A stretch of 64,000 bases of DNA, from contig NZ_CP093366.1 in assembly GCF_023380265.1 (NCBI RefSeq), positions 558,001-622,000 of the forward strand. Reading direction: 5' to 3'. Source of the stretch: Bombilactobacillus folatiphilus. Lineage in GTDB: Bacteria > Bacillota > Bacilli > Lactobacillales > Lactobacillaceae. A program made the translations under genes and the position numbers. Shown here piece after piece: positions 8,023 through 15,968 of this stretch. The notes below the pieces were generated by a model. It was given only the letters and a program-made list of their open reading frames with translations. It had not been told where the DNA came from and searched no databases. How positions within the stretch are numbered: the stretch's first letter is position 1; each line of letters opens with the position of its first letter.

Positions 8023-8868
8023 ATGATGATGATAAGTAAAAAGAAGTACTTCAAAAAATCACTCCGAATTTTAGGCGTTTTGATTGGCTTGGAATTAATT
8101 GCCGTGAGCGTTGCTATGTTTTTTGACCCACACAAAATTGCTGCTGGTGGGGCGACGGGTATTGCTATTTTAGTCAAAGAAGTTTGGCAGGTTCCTTTGT
8201 CCTCAACATTATTGGTGGTTAACGTTTTGATGTGGATTTTAACCATGATTTTTTTGGATAAAGTTGCAGCCGCCAAAATTACTTTTGGGAGCATTATTTT
8301 GCCACTTTTCTTAGCCTTGACACCCAATTTGATGATCATCAAAAATCCGCTATTGTCTGATATTATCGGTAGTATCGTGTTTGGCGTTGGTTTATCAATT
8401 ATTTATCGTTCAGGTTATTCATCTGGCGGGACCACAGTGCCACCAATGATTTTGAATAAGTATTTTCGGATTCGTAACGCTAATAGTTTGTTTGTGATTG
8501 ATGGGATCGTTTGTCTTGGAAATATCTTTGTGTCAGGATTTGAAAATTTCTTCTTATCGATACTATCAGTTGGTATTTCCACGATCGTGATGAATTATAT
8601 TCAAACTGGTCTGGATAAGAAGTTGGTGGTTTACGTGATGAGCGAGGATCATCAAGAAGCAATTCAACAATCTTTGGAAGAAAAGTTGGCGGTTGGTAGC
8701 ACTGTCTTTGATGTGCGGGGTGGTCATTCAAATAAGCAAAAAGAAATGTTGATGATCGTAACGGACACACAAAATTACGCCACTTTGCTGGATTTAATTT
8801 TTGACCTTGATCGAGAGGCTTTTGTGTTAGCAGATAGCGTGGCAGAAGTGCATAATGGTAGTTTTTAG
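8023..8868 (+). CDS. YitT family membrane protein
   Basis: About 281 residues with five or so hydrophobic segments in the first 190 (GVLIGLELIAVSVAMFF; STLLVVNVLMWILTMIFL; ITFGSIILPLFLAL; IIGSIVFGVGLSIIY) and a soluble C-terminal domain (about 195-280) of DUF2179 type. The motif AGGATGIAILV and the GGTTVPPMI loop are typical of YitT/DUF161 proteins. Three consecutive ATGs at the start leave the exact initiation open. Function in the membrane is unknown. A terminator follows. Confidence 0.85.
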   Translation: MMMISKKKYFKKSLRILGVLIGLELIAVSVAMFFDPHKIAAGGATGIAILVKEVWQVPLSSTLLVVNVLMWILTMIFLDKVAAAKITFGSIILPLFLALTPNLMIIKNPLLSDIIGSIVFGVGLSIIYRSGYSSGGTTVPPMILNKYFRIRNANSLFVIDGIVCLGNIFVSGFENFFLSILSVGISTIVMNYIQTGLDKKLVVYVMSEDHQEAIQQSLEEKLAVGSTVFDVRGGHSNKQKEMLMIVTDTQNYATLLDLIFDLDREAFVLADSVAEVHNGSF

Positions 8869-8879
8869 CGAAAAATGTT

Positions 8880-8919
8880 TAAGTTGGATTAACAGTTTTA
8901 TGTTAATTCAACTTTTTTA
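8880..8919 (+). terminator. Rho-independent terminator before cas9
   Basis: Arms AAGTTGGATTAAC / GTTAATTCAACTT (one G bulge) followed by TTTTTT. It separates the YitT gene from the CRISPR-Cas locus. Confidence 0.8.
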
Positions 8920-8998
8920 ATTTTACTAAAATATTTCCAACCATCGGCTAACTTTTTTTGATAAAATAAGCGTAGTTTATTGAAAACGGGTGATTAGT

Positions 8999-11900
8999 AT
9001 GGCACGAAGATTGAGCTTAGGGTTAGATATTGGTGTTTCATCGGTTGGTTTTAGTGTTTTAGATCACCAATCGGGCCAAGTTTTGGAATTGGGTTCGCGC
9101 TTATTTAATGCTAGCGTTTCTGCAGAAAATGAGACACGTCGAAGTCAACGTGGCAATCGTCGCTTATTGCGGCGTAAGCGTCAACGTCGGATTGATGTTG
9201 TCAAGTTATTTGCTGAATTTGGTTTGATTGATTTACCAGCAAATCAAAATTTGGAAGATATTTATTACTTACCATTTGATCAGAATGCTAATCCATATGA
9301 GCTACGCGTTCAGGGATTGACGGAACAATTGACCAAAACAGAGTTGGCCACGGCCTTATATCAGTTAGTTAAGCATCGGGGAATTAGTTTTGATCTGGAA
9401 GATTGGGAAAGTTCTAGTGATTATGCGCAAAGCTTAAAGGTTAACGAAAAAGATTTGACAGAGCAAACGCCCGCTCAAATTCAATTGAAACGTTTTCGAG
9501 ATTTAGGCCAAGTTCGAGCACAAATTCATTATCATGAGGATGATCAAGAACAAGTTTTGCTCAATGTGTTTCCAACGGCAGATTTTTTAAGCGAGGCCCA
9601 AAAAATTATTGCAACGCAGCGTCAGTTTTATCCGGAAATTTTGACGGATGAATTTGAAGCAAAATATTGCGCGATTTTAAAGCGTAAACGTGAATATTTT
9701 AAGGGACCCGGGAGCGAAAAATCACGGACTGATTACGGTGTTTTCAAGGAAAACGGTGAGACGGTTGATAATTTATTTGAAGAATTAATTGGTCATGATG
9801 ATGTTTATCCAGATGAGTTGCGAGCTTCGGCGGCTTCTTATACGGCACAAATTTATAATGTTTTAAATGACTTGAATAATTTAACAATTGTTTCATATGA
9901 AGATGGCAAGATGCCACAAGAAGGTAAGCAAGAAGTTATCGACCGTTTAAAGGCAGCAACTGGCAACATTGCGACTATAAAGGTAATTAAGCAGGTTGCT
10001 AAATGTGAGGATAGTGATATTCGTGGTTATCGGACGAATGAAAAGGACAAACCAGATTTACATTCCTTAGCAATTTATCGTAAGATGCACAAAGATTTTC
10101 TGAAAGATAATATTGATATTACGACTTGGCCAGCTGATTTTATTGATGATCTAAGCTTTATTATGACATTGAATACTGAAGATGGAGAAATCCGTCGGCA
10201 ATTGCAACAACGCCTACAACCTAAGTATGATTTGTTAACGGATGATTTGATTCAAATTATTATTGACCATAAAGAAGCATTTAAGATTACGACGAATAAT
10301 AAGTGGCATCGGTTTTCGCTCAAAACTATGCGGCAACTAATTCCTGATTTATTGGCACGCTCAGTGGAACAAATGACTTTATTACATGAAATGGGTTTAG
10401 TCAAAAAAGAGCAGCATCGTTTTCAAAATGATAAATATTTGCCTTATCAGCGTATTACGGAAGATATTTATAATCCAGTGGCGGCTAAAGCAGTTCGTGA
10501 GGCGCTCAAAATTACCAACGCTGTCCTCAAAAAATATGGTCATTTAGATTATATTGTGATAGAAATGCCGCGAGATGATAATGAAAAAGATAAAAAAAAG
10601 CAGATTGAAAAGTTTCAAAAGGAAAATAAAAAAACCAAAGACAAAGCTTTAGTAAGTTTTATAGAAGCAGTGGGTAGCAAAGCCTCGGTGGATCAAGCTT
10701 TCAGACGACAGGGTACTAAATTATATGATATGATTCGTTTTTGGTACGAACAGGATGGTCGTTGCTTTTATAGTGGCAAAAAAATTGATCCTGATGATTT
10801 ACTCACGAAGCCTGGAGAGTTTGAAATTGATCATATTATTCCACAGTCGATTTCTTTTGACGATAGTTTGAACAACAAAACACTTTGTTTCAAGGATATG
10901 AATCAGGGCAAAGAAAAAAAGACACCGTACGAATTTTTGAATGAGGGCAAGGGTCAAGGCTGGGATACGTATAAAGCTCAAGTTATGGCCGATAAGAAAA
11001 TTGGTAAGTTGAAACGAGCTAATTATTTATTTATGGGTGATGTTAGTGATGTTGAGGTTCGAAAACGCTTTATTAGTCGCAATCTGGTAGATACACGTTA
11101 TGCATCGCGCGTTGTGTTGAATAGCTTACAAGAATTTTTCAATGAAAAAGCAATTAATAAAAATCAAAGTCAGACGCAAGTCACCGTGATTCGAGGAAAA
11201 TTCACTTCTAATATGCGTAAACATTGGCATTTAACAAAATCTCGTGAGACGGATCATCACCATGCAATTGATGCTTCAATTATTGCTGCGACACCCTTTT
11301 TAAAATTATGGAAAAATGGAGGGAGTATTTTTCCAGTTAAGGTCAGTGAGAATCTGATTGATATTGAAACTGTGGAAGTTTTGACTAATACTGAATATAG
11401 TAAAAACTTGTTAGATTTACCGTATAGTCATTTTGTGACTGATTTATTCAAGATTGAAGATCGTGTGCAATTTTCTCGCCAAGTGGATAAAAAAATGAAT
11501 CGGCGAATTAGTAATGATACGCTTTATTCGGTTCGTGATGGTCAATTAGTCAAAGATAAGCAAACAACTCCATATATAATCGCAAAAATTAAGGATATTT
11601 ATTCGGTTGACGGATATCAAGCTTTGAAAAAAATATGTGAGAAAGATCCGACTAAGTTGTTGATAGCACAAAATGATCCGCAAAGTTTCAAAAAAATACA
11701 AGCTGTTATGGATGAATATTGTGACAAAATTGAAAAAACAGATCAATCTGGCCAAATCAAAATGGTTCCAATTAGTCCCTTTGAACTGTATCGGCGTGAG
11801 CACGGTTATTTGACTAAATATGCTAAGCATAATAATGGGCCGATAATTAAACAGTTAAAGTATTATGACAAAAAAGTTGGCATTCACATTGATGTCACAC

Positions 11901-12412
11901 CAAGAAATGTTAAAAATAAACAAGTGATTTTACAATCACTCAATCCTTGGCGGACAGATGTTTATTACAATCAAGAAACTGATGAATACCAGATTATGGG
12001 AATTAAGCATTCTGATTTAGATGAAATTGCCGGTGAACGTGGTATTCGTAAAGGAAAATATTTACAAATTAAAGAGTACGAACAAATTAGTCCACAAACA
12101 CAATTCGTATTTTCACTTTACAAGAATGACCGGATCAAAGTTCAAGATCCTGAAACAGGAGAGCAGATAGAATTATTGTTTAGATCGCGCAACAATTCCA
12201 ATAGAAATTACGCTGAATTTAAGTTAATTGAATCTTTTGATGTTCTTGAAGATCGTAATTTGCCGATTTATGGCAATGTCAAAAAAGGTAAGCAAATTAT
12301 CAAACGTTTCGCGCCAAAAGGATGTAAAGTTTGGAAAGTTAACACAGATATATTGGGGAATCCATATTATCTTTCGCGGGAAGGAGCTGCTCCCAAAAAT
12401 ATTCTTGATTAA
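8999..12412 (+). CDS. cas9: CRISPR-associated endonuclease Cas9 (type II-A, compact form)
   Basis: About 1137 residues from ATG 8999 (GGGTG 7 nt upstream; GTG 8990 is an in-frame alternative). RuvC-I is LSLGLDIGVSSVGFSVLD with Asp10; an arginine-rich bridge helix (RGNRRLLRRKRQRR) follows near residue 55-70. RuvC-II is DYIVIEMPRDD (Glu about 522). HNH is FEIDHIIPQS with catalytic His about 612 and SLNNKTL. RuvC-III is TDHHHAIDAS (about 752-758). The C-terminal 250 residues should be the PAM-interacting domain. Length, long csn2 and repeat sequence all point to the S. thermophilus CRISPR1 Cas9 group (1121 aa). All nuclease residues are intact. It cuts DNA guided by crRNA:tracrRNA and takes part in PAM selection during adaptation. 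Confidence 0.97.
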   Translation: MARRLSLGLDIGVSSVGFSVLDHQSGQVLELGSRLFNASVSAENETRRSQRGNRRLLRRKRQRRIDVVKLFAEFGLIDLPANQNLEDIYYLPFDQNANPYELRVQGLTEQLTKTELATALYQLVKHRGISFDLEDWESSSDYAQSLKVNEKDLTEQTPAQIQLKRFRDLGQVRAQIHYHEDDQEQVLLNVFPTADFLSEAQKIIATQRQFYPEILTDEFEAKYCAILKRKREYFKGPGSEKSRTDYGVFKENGETVDNLFEELIGHDDVYPDELRASAASYTAQIYNVLNDLNNLTIVSYEDGKMPQEGKQEVIDRLKAATGNIATIKVIKQVAKCEDSDIRGYRTNEKDKPDLHSLAIYRKMHKDFLKDNIDITTWPADFIDDLSFIMTLNTEDGEIRRQLQQRLQPKYDLLTDDLIQIIIDHKEAFKITTNNKWHRFSLKTMRQLIPDLLARSVEQMTLLHEMGLVKKEQHRFQNDKYLPYQRITEDIYNPVAAKAVREALKITNAVLKKYGHLDYIVIEMPRDDNEKDKKKQIEKFQKENKKTKDKALVSFIEAVGSKASVDQAFRRQGTKLYDMIRFWYEQDGRCFYSGKKIDPDDLLTKPGEFEIDHIIPQSISFDDSLNNKTLCFKDMNQGKEKKTPYEFLNEGKGQGWDTYKAQVMADKKIGKLKRANYLFMGDVSDVEVRKRFISRNLVDTRYASRVVLNSLQEFFNEKAINKNQSQTQVTVIRGKFTSNMRKHWHLTKSRETDHHHAIDASIIAATPFLKLWKNGGSIFPVKVSENLIDIETVEVLTNTEYSKNLLDLPYSHFVTDLFKIEDRVQFSRQVDKKMNRRISNDTLYSVRDGQLVKDKQTTPYIIAKIKDIYSVDGYQALKKICEKDPTKLLIAQNDPQSFKKIQAVMDEYCDKIEKTDQSGQIKMVPISPFELYRREHGYLTKYAKHNNGPIIKQLKYYDKKVGIHIDVTPRNVKNKQVILQSLNPWRTDVYYNQETDEYQIMGIKHSDLDEIAGERGIRKGKYLQIKEYEQISPQTQFVFSLYKNDRIKVQDPETGEQIELLFRSRNNSNRNYAEFKLIESFDVLEDRNLPIYGNVKKGKQIIKRFAPKGCKVWKVNTDILGNPYYLSREGAAPKNILD

Positions 12413-12433
12413 TTTTATTTAAGATGTTATATT
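12405..12433 (+). promoter_or_regulatory. Putative tracrRNA promoter overlapping the cas9 3' end
   Basis: TTGATT (12405-12410), 17-nt spacer, TATATT (12428-12433). The -35 box lies in the last codons of cas9. It predicts a transcript start near 12440, about 40 nt before the anti-repeat. Confidence 0.6.
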
Positions 12434-12439
12434 AATTTT

Positions 12440-12557
12440 TGTAAGGGACGCCTTATATGTTTGAACGTTCAGGCATTAGTTTTACTATTGCTAAGTCTTT
12501 AAGGATCTACAGAAATAAGGGTTTATCCCGTATTTACCGCTTTCGGGCGGTTTTTTT
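12440..12557 (+). ncRNA. tracrRNA
   Basis: From 12479 the + strand is complementary to the CRISPR repeat: GTTTTACTATT.CTAA.TCTTTAAGG pairs over 25 nt with two G-U wobbles, then a bulge, then TACAGAAAT pairs with the repeat 5' end GTTTTTGTA. Next comes a nexus-like hairpin GGG-TTTA-TCCC (about 12519-12529) and a terminator ACCGC-TTTCGG-GCGGT followed by seven T (12536-12557). The order anti-repeat, bulge, lower stem, AAGG nexus, terminator is that of S. thermophilus CRISPR1 tracrRNA. The 5' end is estimated from the upstream promoter. Confidence 0.9.
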
Positions 12558-12575
12558 GTGCCTTGAATTATGTGC

Positions 12576-12604
12576 TTGTCTTATTTTAGTAAACGTTTTA
12601 TGAT
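12576..12604 (+). promoter_or_regulatory. Putative promoter for cas1-cas2-csn2
   Basis: TTGTCT (12576-12581), 17-nt spacer containing GTAAACGTTT, TATGAT (12599-12604). It lies after the tracrRNA terminator and 35 nt before cas1, so the adaptation genes may be transcribed separately from cas9. Confidence 0.55.
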
Positions 12605-12638
12605 AATTATTGTAATCGCTTTATAAAGGAGGCTTAAT

Positions 12639-13535
12639 ATGGGGTGGCGCATTGTACATATTAAAGAAGGCGAACTATTACGACTTAAATTAGATAATGT
12701 AGAAATTGTTAAATTGTCTAAAAAAGTTTACGTTCCATTGTCAGATATTAATATGATTATTTTAGAGGGAAATCGTACTACAATTACAACGAAACTGTTG
12801 GTGGGCTTGAGTCATAATAATATTGGTTTAGTGATTTGTGATGATAAGTACTTGCCAGTCGGGATGTATCTGCCATATGGGCAATATCATCATGCTGCTA
12901 AAAGGGTGATTGAGCAAGCGCAGTGGACTACGGAACAAAAAGCGATCATGTGGCGGCAAGTGATTGGTCAAAAAATGAAAAATCAGGTGGCGTTTGCTAG
13001 ATATAAGGGTATTGAACAGGAACGCTTAGAGATAATGGAACATTTAATTGTTGAACTGACTGACGGGGATTTGACTAATCGTGAAGGACATGTTGCCAAG
13101 GTTTATTTTGACTCATTATTTGGTAATTCTTTTACGCGGGATGATGAAGTTTTAGCCAATTATGCCATGAATTTTGGATATGCGATTGAACGTTCTTGCG
13201 TAGCACGTTGTGTGGTGGGTGATGGTTTGAATTCAATGCTAGGTATTTTTCATCACAATGAGTTCAACAGTTTTAATTTAGCAGATGATCTGATGGAACC
13301 TTTTCGACCGTTAATGGATTATTGGATTGATAAGCAAGTTTTAGCGCAAGATGATTATTTAAGTTATGAAGCTCGGATAAAACTTATTGACTTCATGAAT
13401 CAAACGATGATCATTAATCGTCAGCAAATGTCGATGGATCATGTCATGCAATTATTTGTTCAGTCGTTTATTACTGCGATGACAACTAATGATCCGACTG
13501 CACTATTGGAAATTAAGTTGCAAGATTTTATATAG
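12639..13535 (+). CDS. cas1: CRISPR adaptation integrase Cas1
   Basis: 298 residues with AAAGGAGG upstream. Type II Cas1 features: N-terminal beta domain (MGWRIVHIKEGELLRLKL), and the C-terminal helical core with NYAMNFGYAIERSCVAR, MLGIFHHNEFNSFNLADDLMEPFRP containing the metal-binding His and the conserved LADDLMEPFRP stretch. With Cas2 it forms the integrase that inserts new spacers at the leader-repeat junction. Spacing to cas2 is 9 nt. Confidence 0.97.
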   Translation: MGWRIVHIKEGELLRLKLDNVEIVKLSKKVYVPLSDINMIILEGNRTTITTKLLVGLSHNNIGLVICDDKYLPVGMYLPYGQYHHAAKRVIEQAQWTTEQKAIMWRQVIGQKMKNQVAFARYKGIEQERLEIMEHLIVELTDGDLTNREGHVAKVYFDSLFGNSFTRDDEVLANYAMNFGYAIERSCVARCVVGDGLNSMLGIFHHNEFNSFNLADDLMEPFRPLMDYWIDKQVLAQDDYLSYEARIKLIDFMNQTMIINRQQMSMDHVMQLFVQSFITAMTTNDPTALLEIKLQDFI

Positions 13536-13544
13536 GAGAATCAG

Positions 13545-13868
13545 GTGAAATATCAAAATATGCGCTTATTATGTATGTTTGACTTACCCATGGAAACAAA
13601 GAATGACCAACGTCAATATCGGATTTTTCGCAAAGCTTTATTGAAAAATGGTTTTACAATGTTGCAATATTCAGTTTATTATCGGACACTGCCGAATCGC
13701 GCGGCTGGTAAAAAATATGAACACGCAATTCAAACTTTTTTACCGATGCATGGTGAAGTTCGCCTTGTGGCTGTTAGTGAAAAGCAATTTAACGATATGA
13801 AAATTTTGGTTGGTAGTCGGAGTCAACAAGAAGCTTTGGTAGGCAGTAAAAAGTTGGTGCAAATATGA
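13545..13868 (+). CDS. cas2: CRISPR adaptation protein Cas2
   Basis: 107 residues from GTG 13545 with AGGAGA upstream. MRLLCMFDLPMET near the N-terminus is the typical Cas2 beta strand with its conserved Asp; KNGFTMLQYSVYYRTLPN follows. It bridges two Cas1 dimers. The stop overlaps the csn2 start (ATGA), showing translational coupling. Confidence 0.96.
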   Translation: MKYQNMRLLCMFDLPMETKNDQRQYRIFRKALLKNGFTMLQYSVYYRTLPNRAAGKKYEHAIQTFLPMHGEVRLVAVSEKQFNDMKILVGSRSQQEALVGSKKLVQI

Positions 13869-14890
13869 ATTTAAAATTAGAATACCATGATGGTAAGTAT
13901 ATTGATGTCGATTTGGATCAATTTTTGTACTTTACGGGTCCCAATAAAAAGTTGCTTTGGCAAGTTTTTCGGAGCTTTTATTATTATCAGCAAAAAGTGC
14001 GTGAAGATTTGGCTAACATTTATGGTGATAATGGCATTGAAATTTATTTGAATCAAGAAAAATTGGTGTCAGCTCATAATCATTTTTATTTTATCAATAG
14101 TCGAAATGCGATTTATCAACAATTAAAATATCAAAAAGCTTCTTTATTATTTAATTTTTTGAATCAACAAAGCAATGAACCAGATATTGTCCAACATATT
14201 GAACGATTAAATAATGAGTTATATCAACTAACATTTGTGCTGCAGGATTATGTTGATTCGTTTGCCAACAGTTTGCAAGTTGATTTGGAAGATTTGAATT
14301 ATTTGCAGTTATTAAAGGATCATCTAACGCTGGGGTATCAAGAAGATCAGCAGATGACGCCTTTAGAATTGATGAGTACCGATGAATTAGTAGATGAATA
14401 TGTTAATTTGTTGCGATTGTTTGCTCAAGACAATTCTGATAATTGTTGGTTAATTTTGTACAATTTGCCAAGTTATTTGTCGCAATCAAAAATTCACGAA
14501 TTACTTCAGGGATTAAAAGAAATTACGCAAACAACGAATTTAAAAGTTATTTATATTGCTAACGATTTGAAAGCTGTTAATCTGACGCAAGAGGATATTG
14601 AAAATATTGTATTAGTACACGATCAGGCTGAGCAGCTGCCAAATTATGATACTTTGCATGAAACTTTGGCTCAGCATTATCCTAATGAAATGAAAATTAC
14701 AGATTGTCGATTACTGTCAATTTTGCAAAATATTTTGCCATTAGTAGGTTATCCAAAAAAAGTTGACTTAGCTCCACAGGATTTGATATTGTTAAAAGTA
14801 ATGAATGAATTATCGGGATATGAGACGTCATTTAATTCTGACGATTTTTCATTAACGAGTGCAGAAATTTCATTCTTAAAAAGAGATTAA
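13865..14890 (+). CDS. csn2: CRISPR adaptation protein Csn2, long form
   Basis: 341 residues, markedly longer than the roughly 220-aa Csn2 of S. pyogenes and similar to the roughly 350-aa Csn2 of the S. thermophilus CRISPR1 locus. FTGPNKKLLWQVFRSFYYYQQ near the N-terminus matches the degenerate P-loop region of the family; QDNSDNCWLILYNLPSYLS and NLKVIYIANDLKAV fit the head domain's central strands. It forms a DNA-encircling tetramer needed for adaptation. Its stop codon is only 14 nt before the first repeat, so the array leader extends back into this gene. Confidence 0.92.
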   Translation: MNLKLEYHDGKYIDVDLDQFLYFTGPNKKLLWQVFRSFYYYQQKVREDLANIYGDNGIEIYLNQEKLVSAHNHFYFINSRNAIYQQLKYQKASLLFNFLNQQSNEPDIVQHIERLNNELYQLTFVLQDYVDSFANSLQVDLEDLNYLQLLKDHLTLGYQEDQQMTPLELMSTDELVDEYVNLLRLFAQDNSDNCWLILYNLPSYLSQSKIHELLQGLKEITQTTNLKVIYIANDLKAVNLTQEDIENIVLVHDQAEQLPNYDTLHETLAQHYPNEMKITDCRLLSILQNILPLVGYPKKVDLAPQDLILLKVMNELSGYETSFNSDDFSLTSAEISFLKRD

Positions 14891-14897
14891 TTTTTAA

Positions 14898-14904
14898 ATT
14901 TGAG
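14898..14904 (+). promoter_or_regulatory. Type II-A leader-anchoring motif
   Basis: ATTTGAG sits immediately before repeat 1. This heptamer at the leader 3' end is the known signal directing Cas1-Cas2 integration in type II-A systems, and it fixes the leader-proximal (newest) end of the array as the left end. Confidence 0.75.
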
Positions 14905-15468
14905 GTTTTTGTACCCTTAAAGATTTAGTAATAGTAAAACCGACCCTACAGTTAGCGCTGAAGCCTTAGGGTTTTTGTACCCTTAAAGATTTAGTAATAG
15001 TAAAACATAAAAATGAATTGATAGGGTTGTACGGGTGTTTTTGTACCCTTAAAGATTTAGTAATAGTAAAACGTAATTTGGTTTGTCTGACATAGGCATC
15101 TCGTTTTTGTACCCTTAAAGATTTAGTAATAGTAAAACGTAATTTGGTTTGTCTGACATAGGCATCTCGTTTTTGTACCCTTAAAGATTTAGTAATAGTA
15201 AAACCTAAATAAATTAAGTATGCGGTCGCTAAAGGTTTTTGTACCCTTAAAGATTTAGTAATAGTAAAACACCAGTCCTAGCGTGGTATTTGCTTATGCT
15301 GTTTTTGTACCCTTAAAGATTTAGTAATAGTAAAACCCGGGGGAAGCAATAATAGCTACAAGGTTAGTTTTTGTACCCTTAAAGATTTAGTAATAGTAAA
15401 ACTTTTGTGTCATCAGCGGTGAAGGTCTTTCTGTTTTTGTACCCTTAAAGATTTAGTAATAGTAAAAC
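14905..15468 (+). CRISPR. CRISPR array, 9 repeats of 36 nt, 8 spacers of 30 nt
   Basis: Repeats start at 14905, 14971, 15037, 15103, 15169, 15235, 15301, 15367 and 15433. Each begins GTTTTTGTACCC and ends AGTAATAGTAAAAC, and all nine, including the terminal one, look identical. All spacers are exactly 30 nt. Spacers 3 (15073-15102) and 4 (15139-15168) are identical. Spacer 6 (15271-15300) matches 4429-4458 in the prophage baseplate gene at 27 of 30 bases. The repeat pairs with the tracrRNA at 12479-12516. Orientation is set by the ATTTGAG leader motif and csn2 upstream. Confidence 0.99.
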
Positions 15469-15506
15469 ATTGAAAGAACATATGGTTAATAATTGTTATT
15501 TTTATC

Positions 15507-15535
15507 TTGACATTTTCTGGATAACCTAGTAAAAT
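15507..15535 (+). promoter_or_regulatory. Near-consensus sigma-A promoter of the 40-aa gene
   Basis: TTGACA (15507-15512), 17-nt spacer, TAAAAT (15530-15535), 31 nt before the start codon of the small gene downstream of the array. Confidence 0.8.
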
Positions 15536-15566
15536 TCCTTTAATTATTCTTAAGGAGGTAATGAAC

Positions 15567-15689
15567 ATGAATAAATTACGTATTCAACTTGATACAGCTT
15601 CACAAACGTTCATTGCCGTTGATCCAAACAGAAATGTAAGTGGACAAGGCAAGACCATTCAAGAAGCAATTGTACAATTAAATAGTTGA
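15567..15689 (+). CDS. Small protein of 40 residues, unknown, next to the CRISPR array
   Basis: ATG 15567 with AAGGAGG 9 nt upstream, its own near-consensus promoter and its own terminator, which together make a real gene likely. It begins MNKLRIQLDTASQTF and ends TIQEAIVQLNS. The pattern of short beta strands followed by a helix starting GKTIQEA recalls the core of HicB-like or dodecin-like small folds, but the resemblance is weak and no function is claimed. It is not part of an operon. Confidence 0.7.
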   Translation: MNKLRIQLDTASQTFIAVDPNRNVSGQGKTIQEAIVQLNS

Positions 15690-15697
15690 TGGAAGAT

Positions 15698-15726
15698 AGA
15701 AGAAGGCTTTTTGGCTTTCTTCTTTT
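15698..15726 (+). terminator. Terminator of the 40-aa gene
   Basis: Arms GAAGAAGGC / GCTTTCTTC (one G-U pair) around TTTTG, followed by TTTTCT. Confidence 0.75.
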
Positions 15727-15735
15727 CTCTACTTC

Positions 15736-15764
15736 TTGAAATTATGTTTTAAATACCTTAGAAT
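15736..15764 (+). promoter_or_regulatory. Promoter of the argS T-box transcript
   Basis: TTGAAA (15736-15741), 17-nt spacer, TAGAAT (15759-15764). The transcript would start near 15771 and include the whole T-box leader. Confidence 0.7.
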
Positions 15765-15770
15765 AAGCAG

Positions 15771-15955
15771 GTGCATAGAGTTAAAGCATGATTGATTATT
15801 TTAGTGAGGTTGTTGGTAGTGAAAGGCAACTATAATCAAATGCTGTCGTGTCTTTGCAACATAATAAATTAATTAAAAAGTGGATTACTAATCAATTAGA
15901 GTGGTACCGCGGGTTAACTCGTCTCTTTCATTTTCAATGGAAGGGACTTTTTTAA
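15771..15955 (+). promoter_or_regulatory. T-box riboswitch of argS (tRNA-Arg)
   Basis: The T-box core AGAGTGGTACCGCGG lies at about 15897-15911 and is followed by a terminator with arms GTCTCTTTCAT / ATGGAAGGGAC and a T run (about 15921-15954). Stem I is formed by AGCAT..TTGATTAT pairing with ATAATCAA..ATGCT; a CGT triplet just 3' of it is a plausible arginine specifier but I could not fix it with certainty. Uncharged tRNA-Arg should stabilise the antiterminator and switch argS on. Confidence 0.85.
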
Positions 15956-15968
15956 TGTGGAGGATTTA

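Noticed and set aside
8990..12412. Possible type II-C classification because Cas9 is short.
   Set aside because: csn2 is present, the leader ends in ATTTGAG, and repeat and tracrRNA match the II-A CRISPR1 class.
12588..12600. Catabolite-response element in GTAAACGTTTTA before cas1.
   Set aside because: Matches the cre consensus only in the core; it lies in a plain promoter spacer and is too weak to list.
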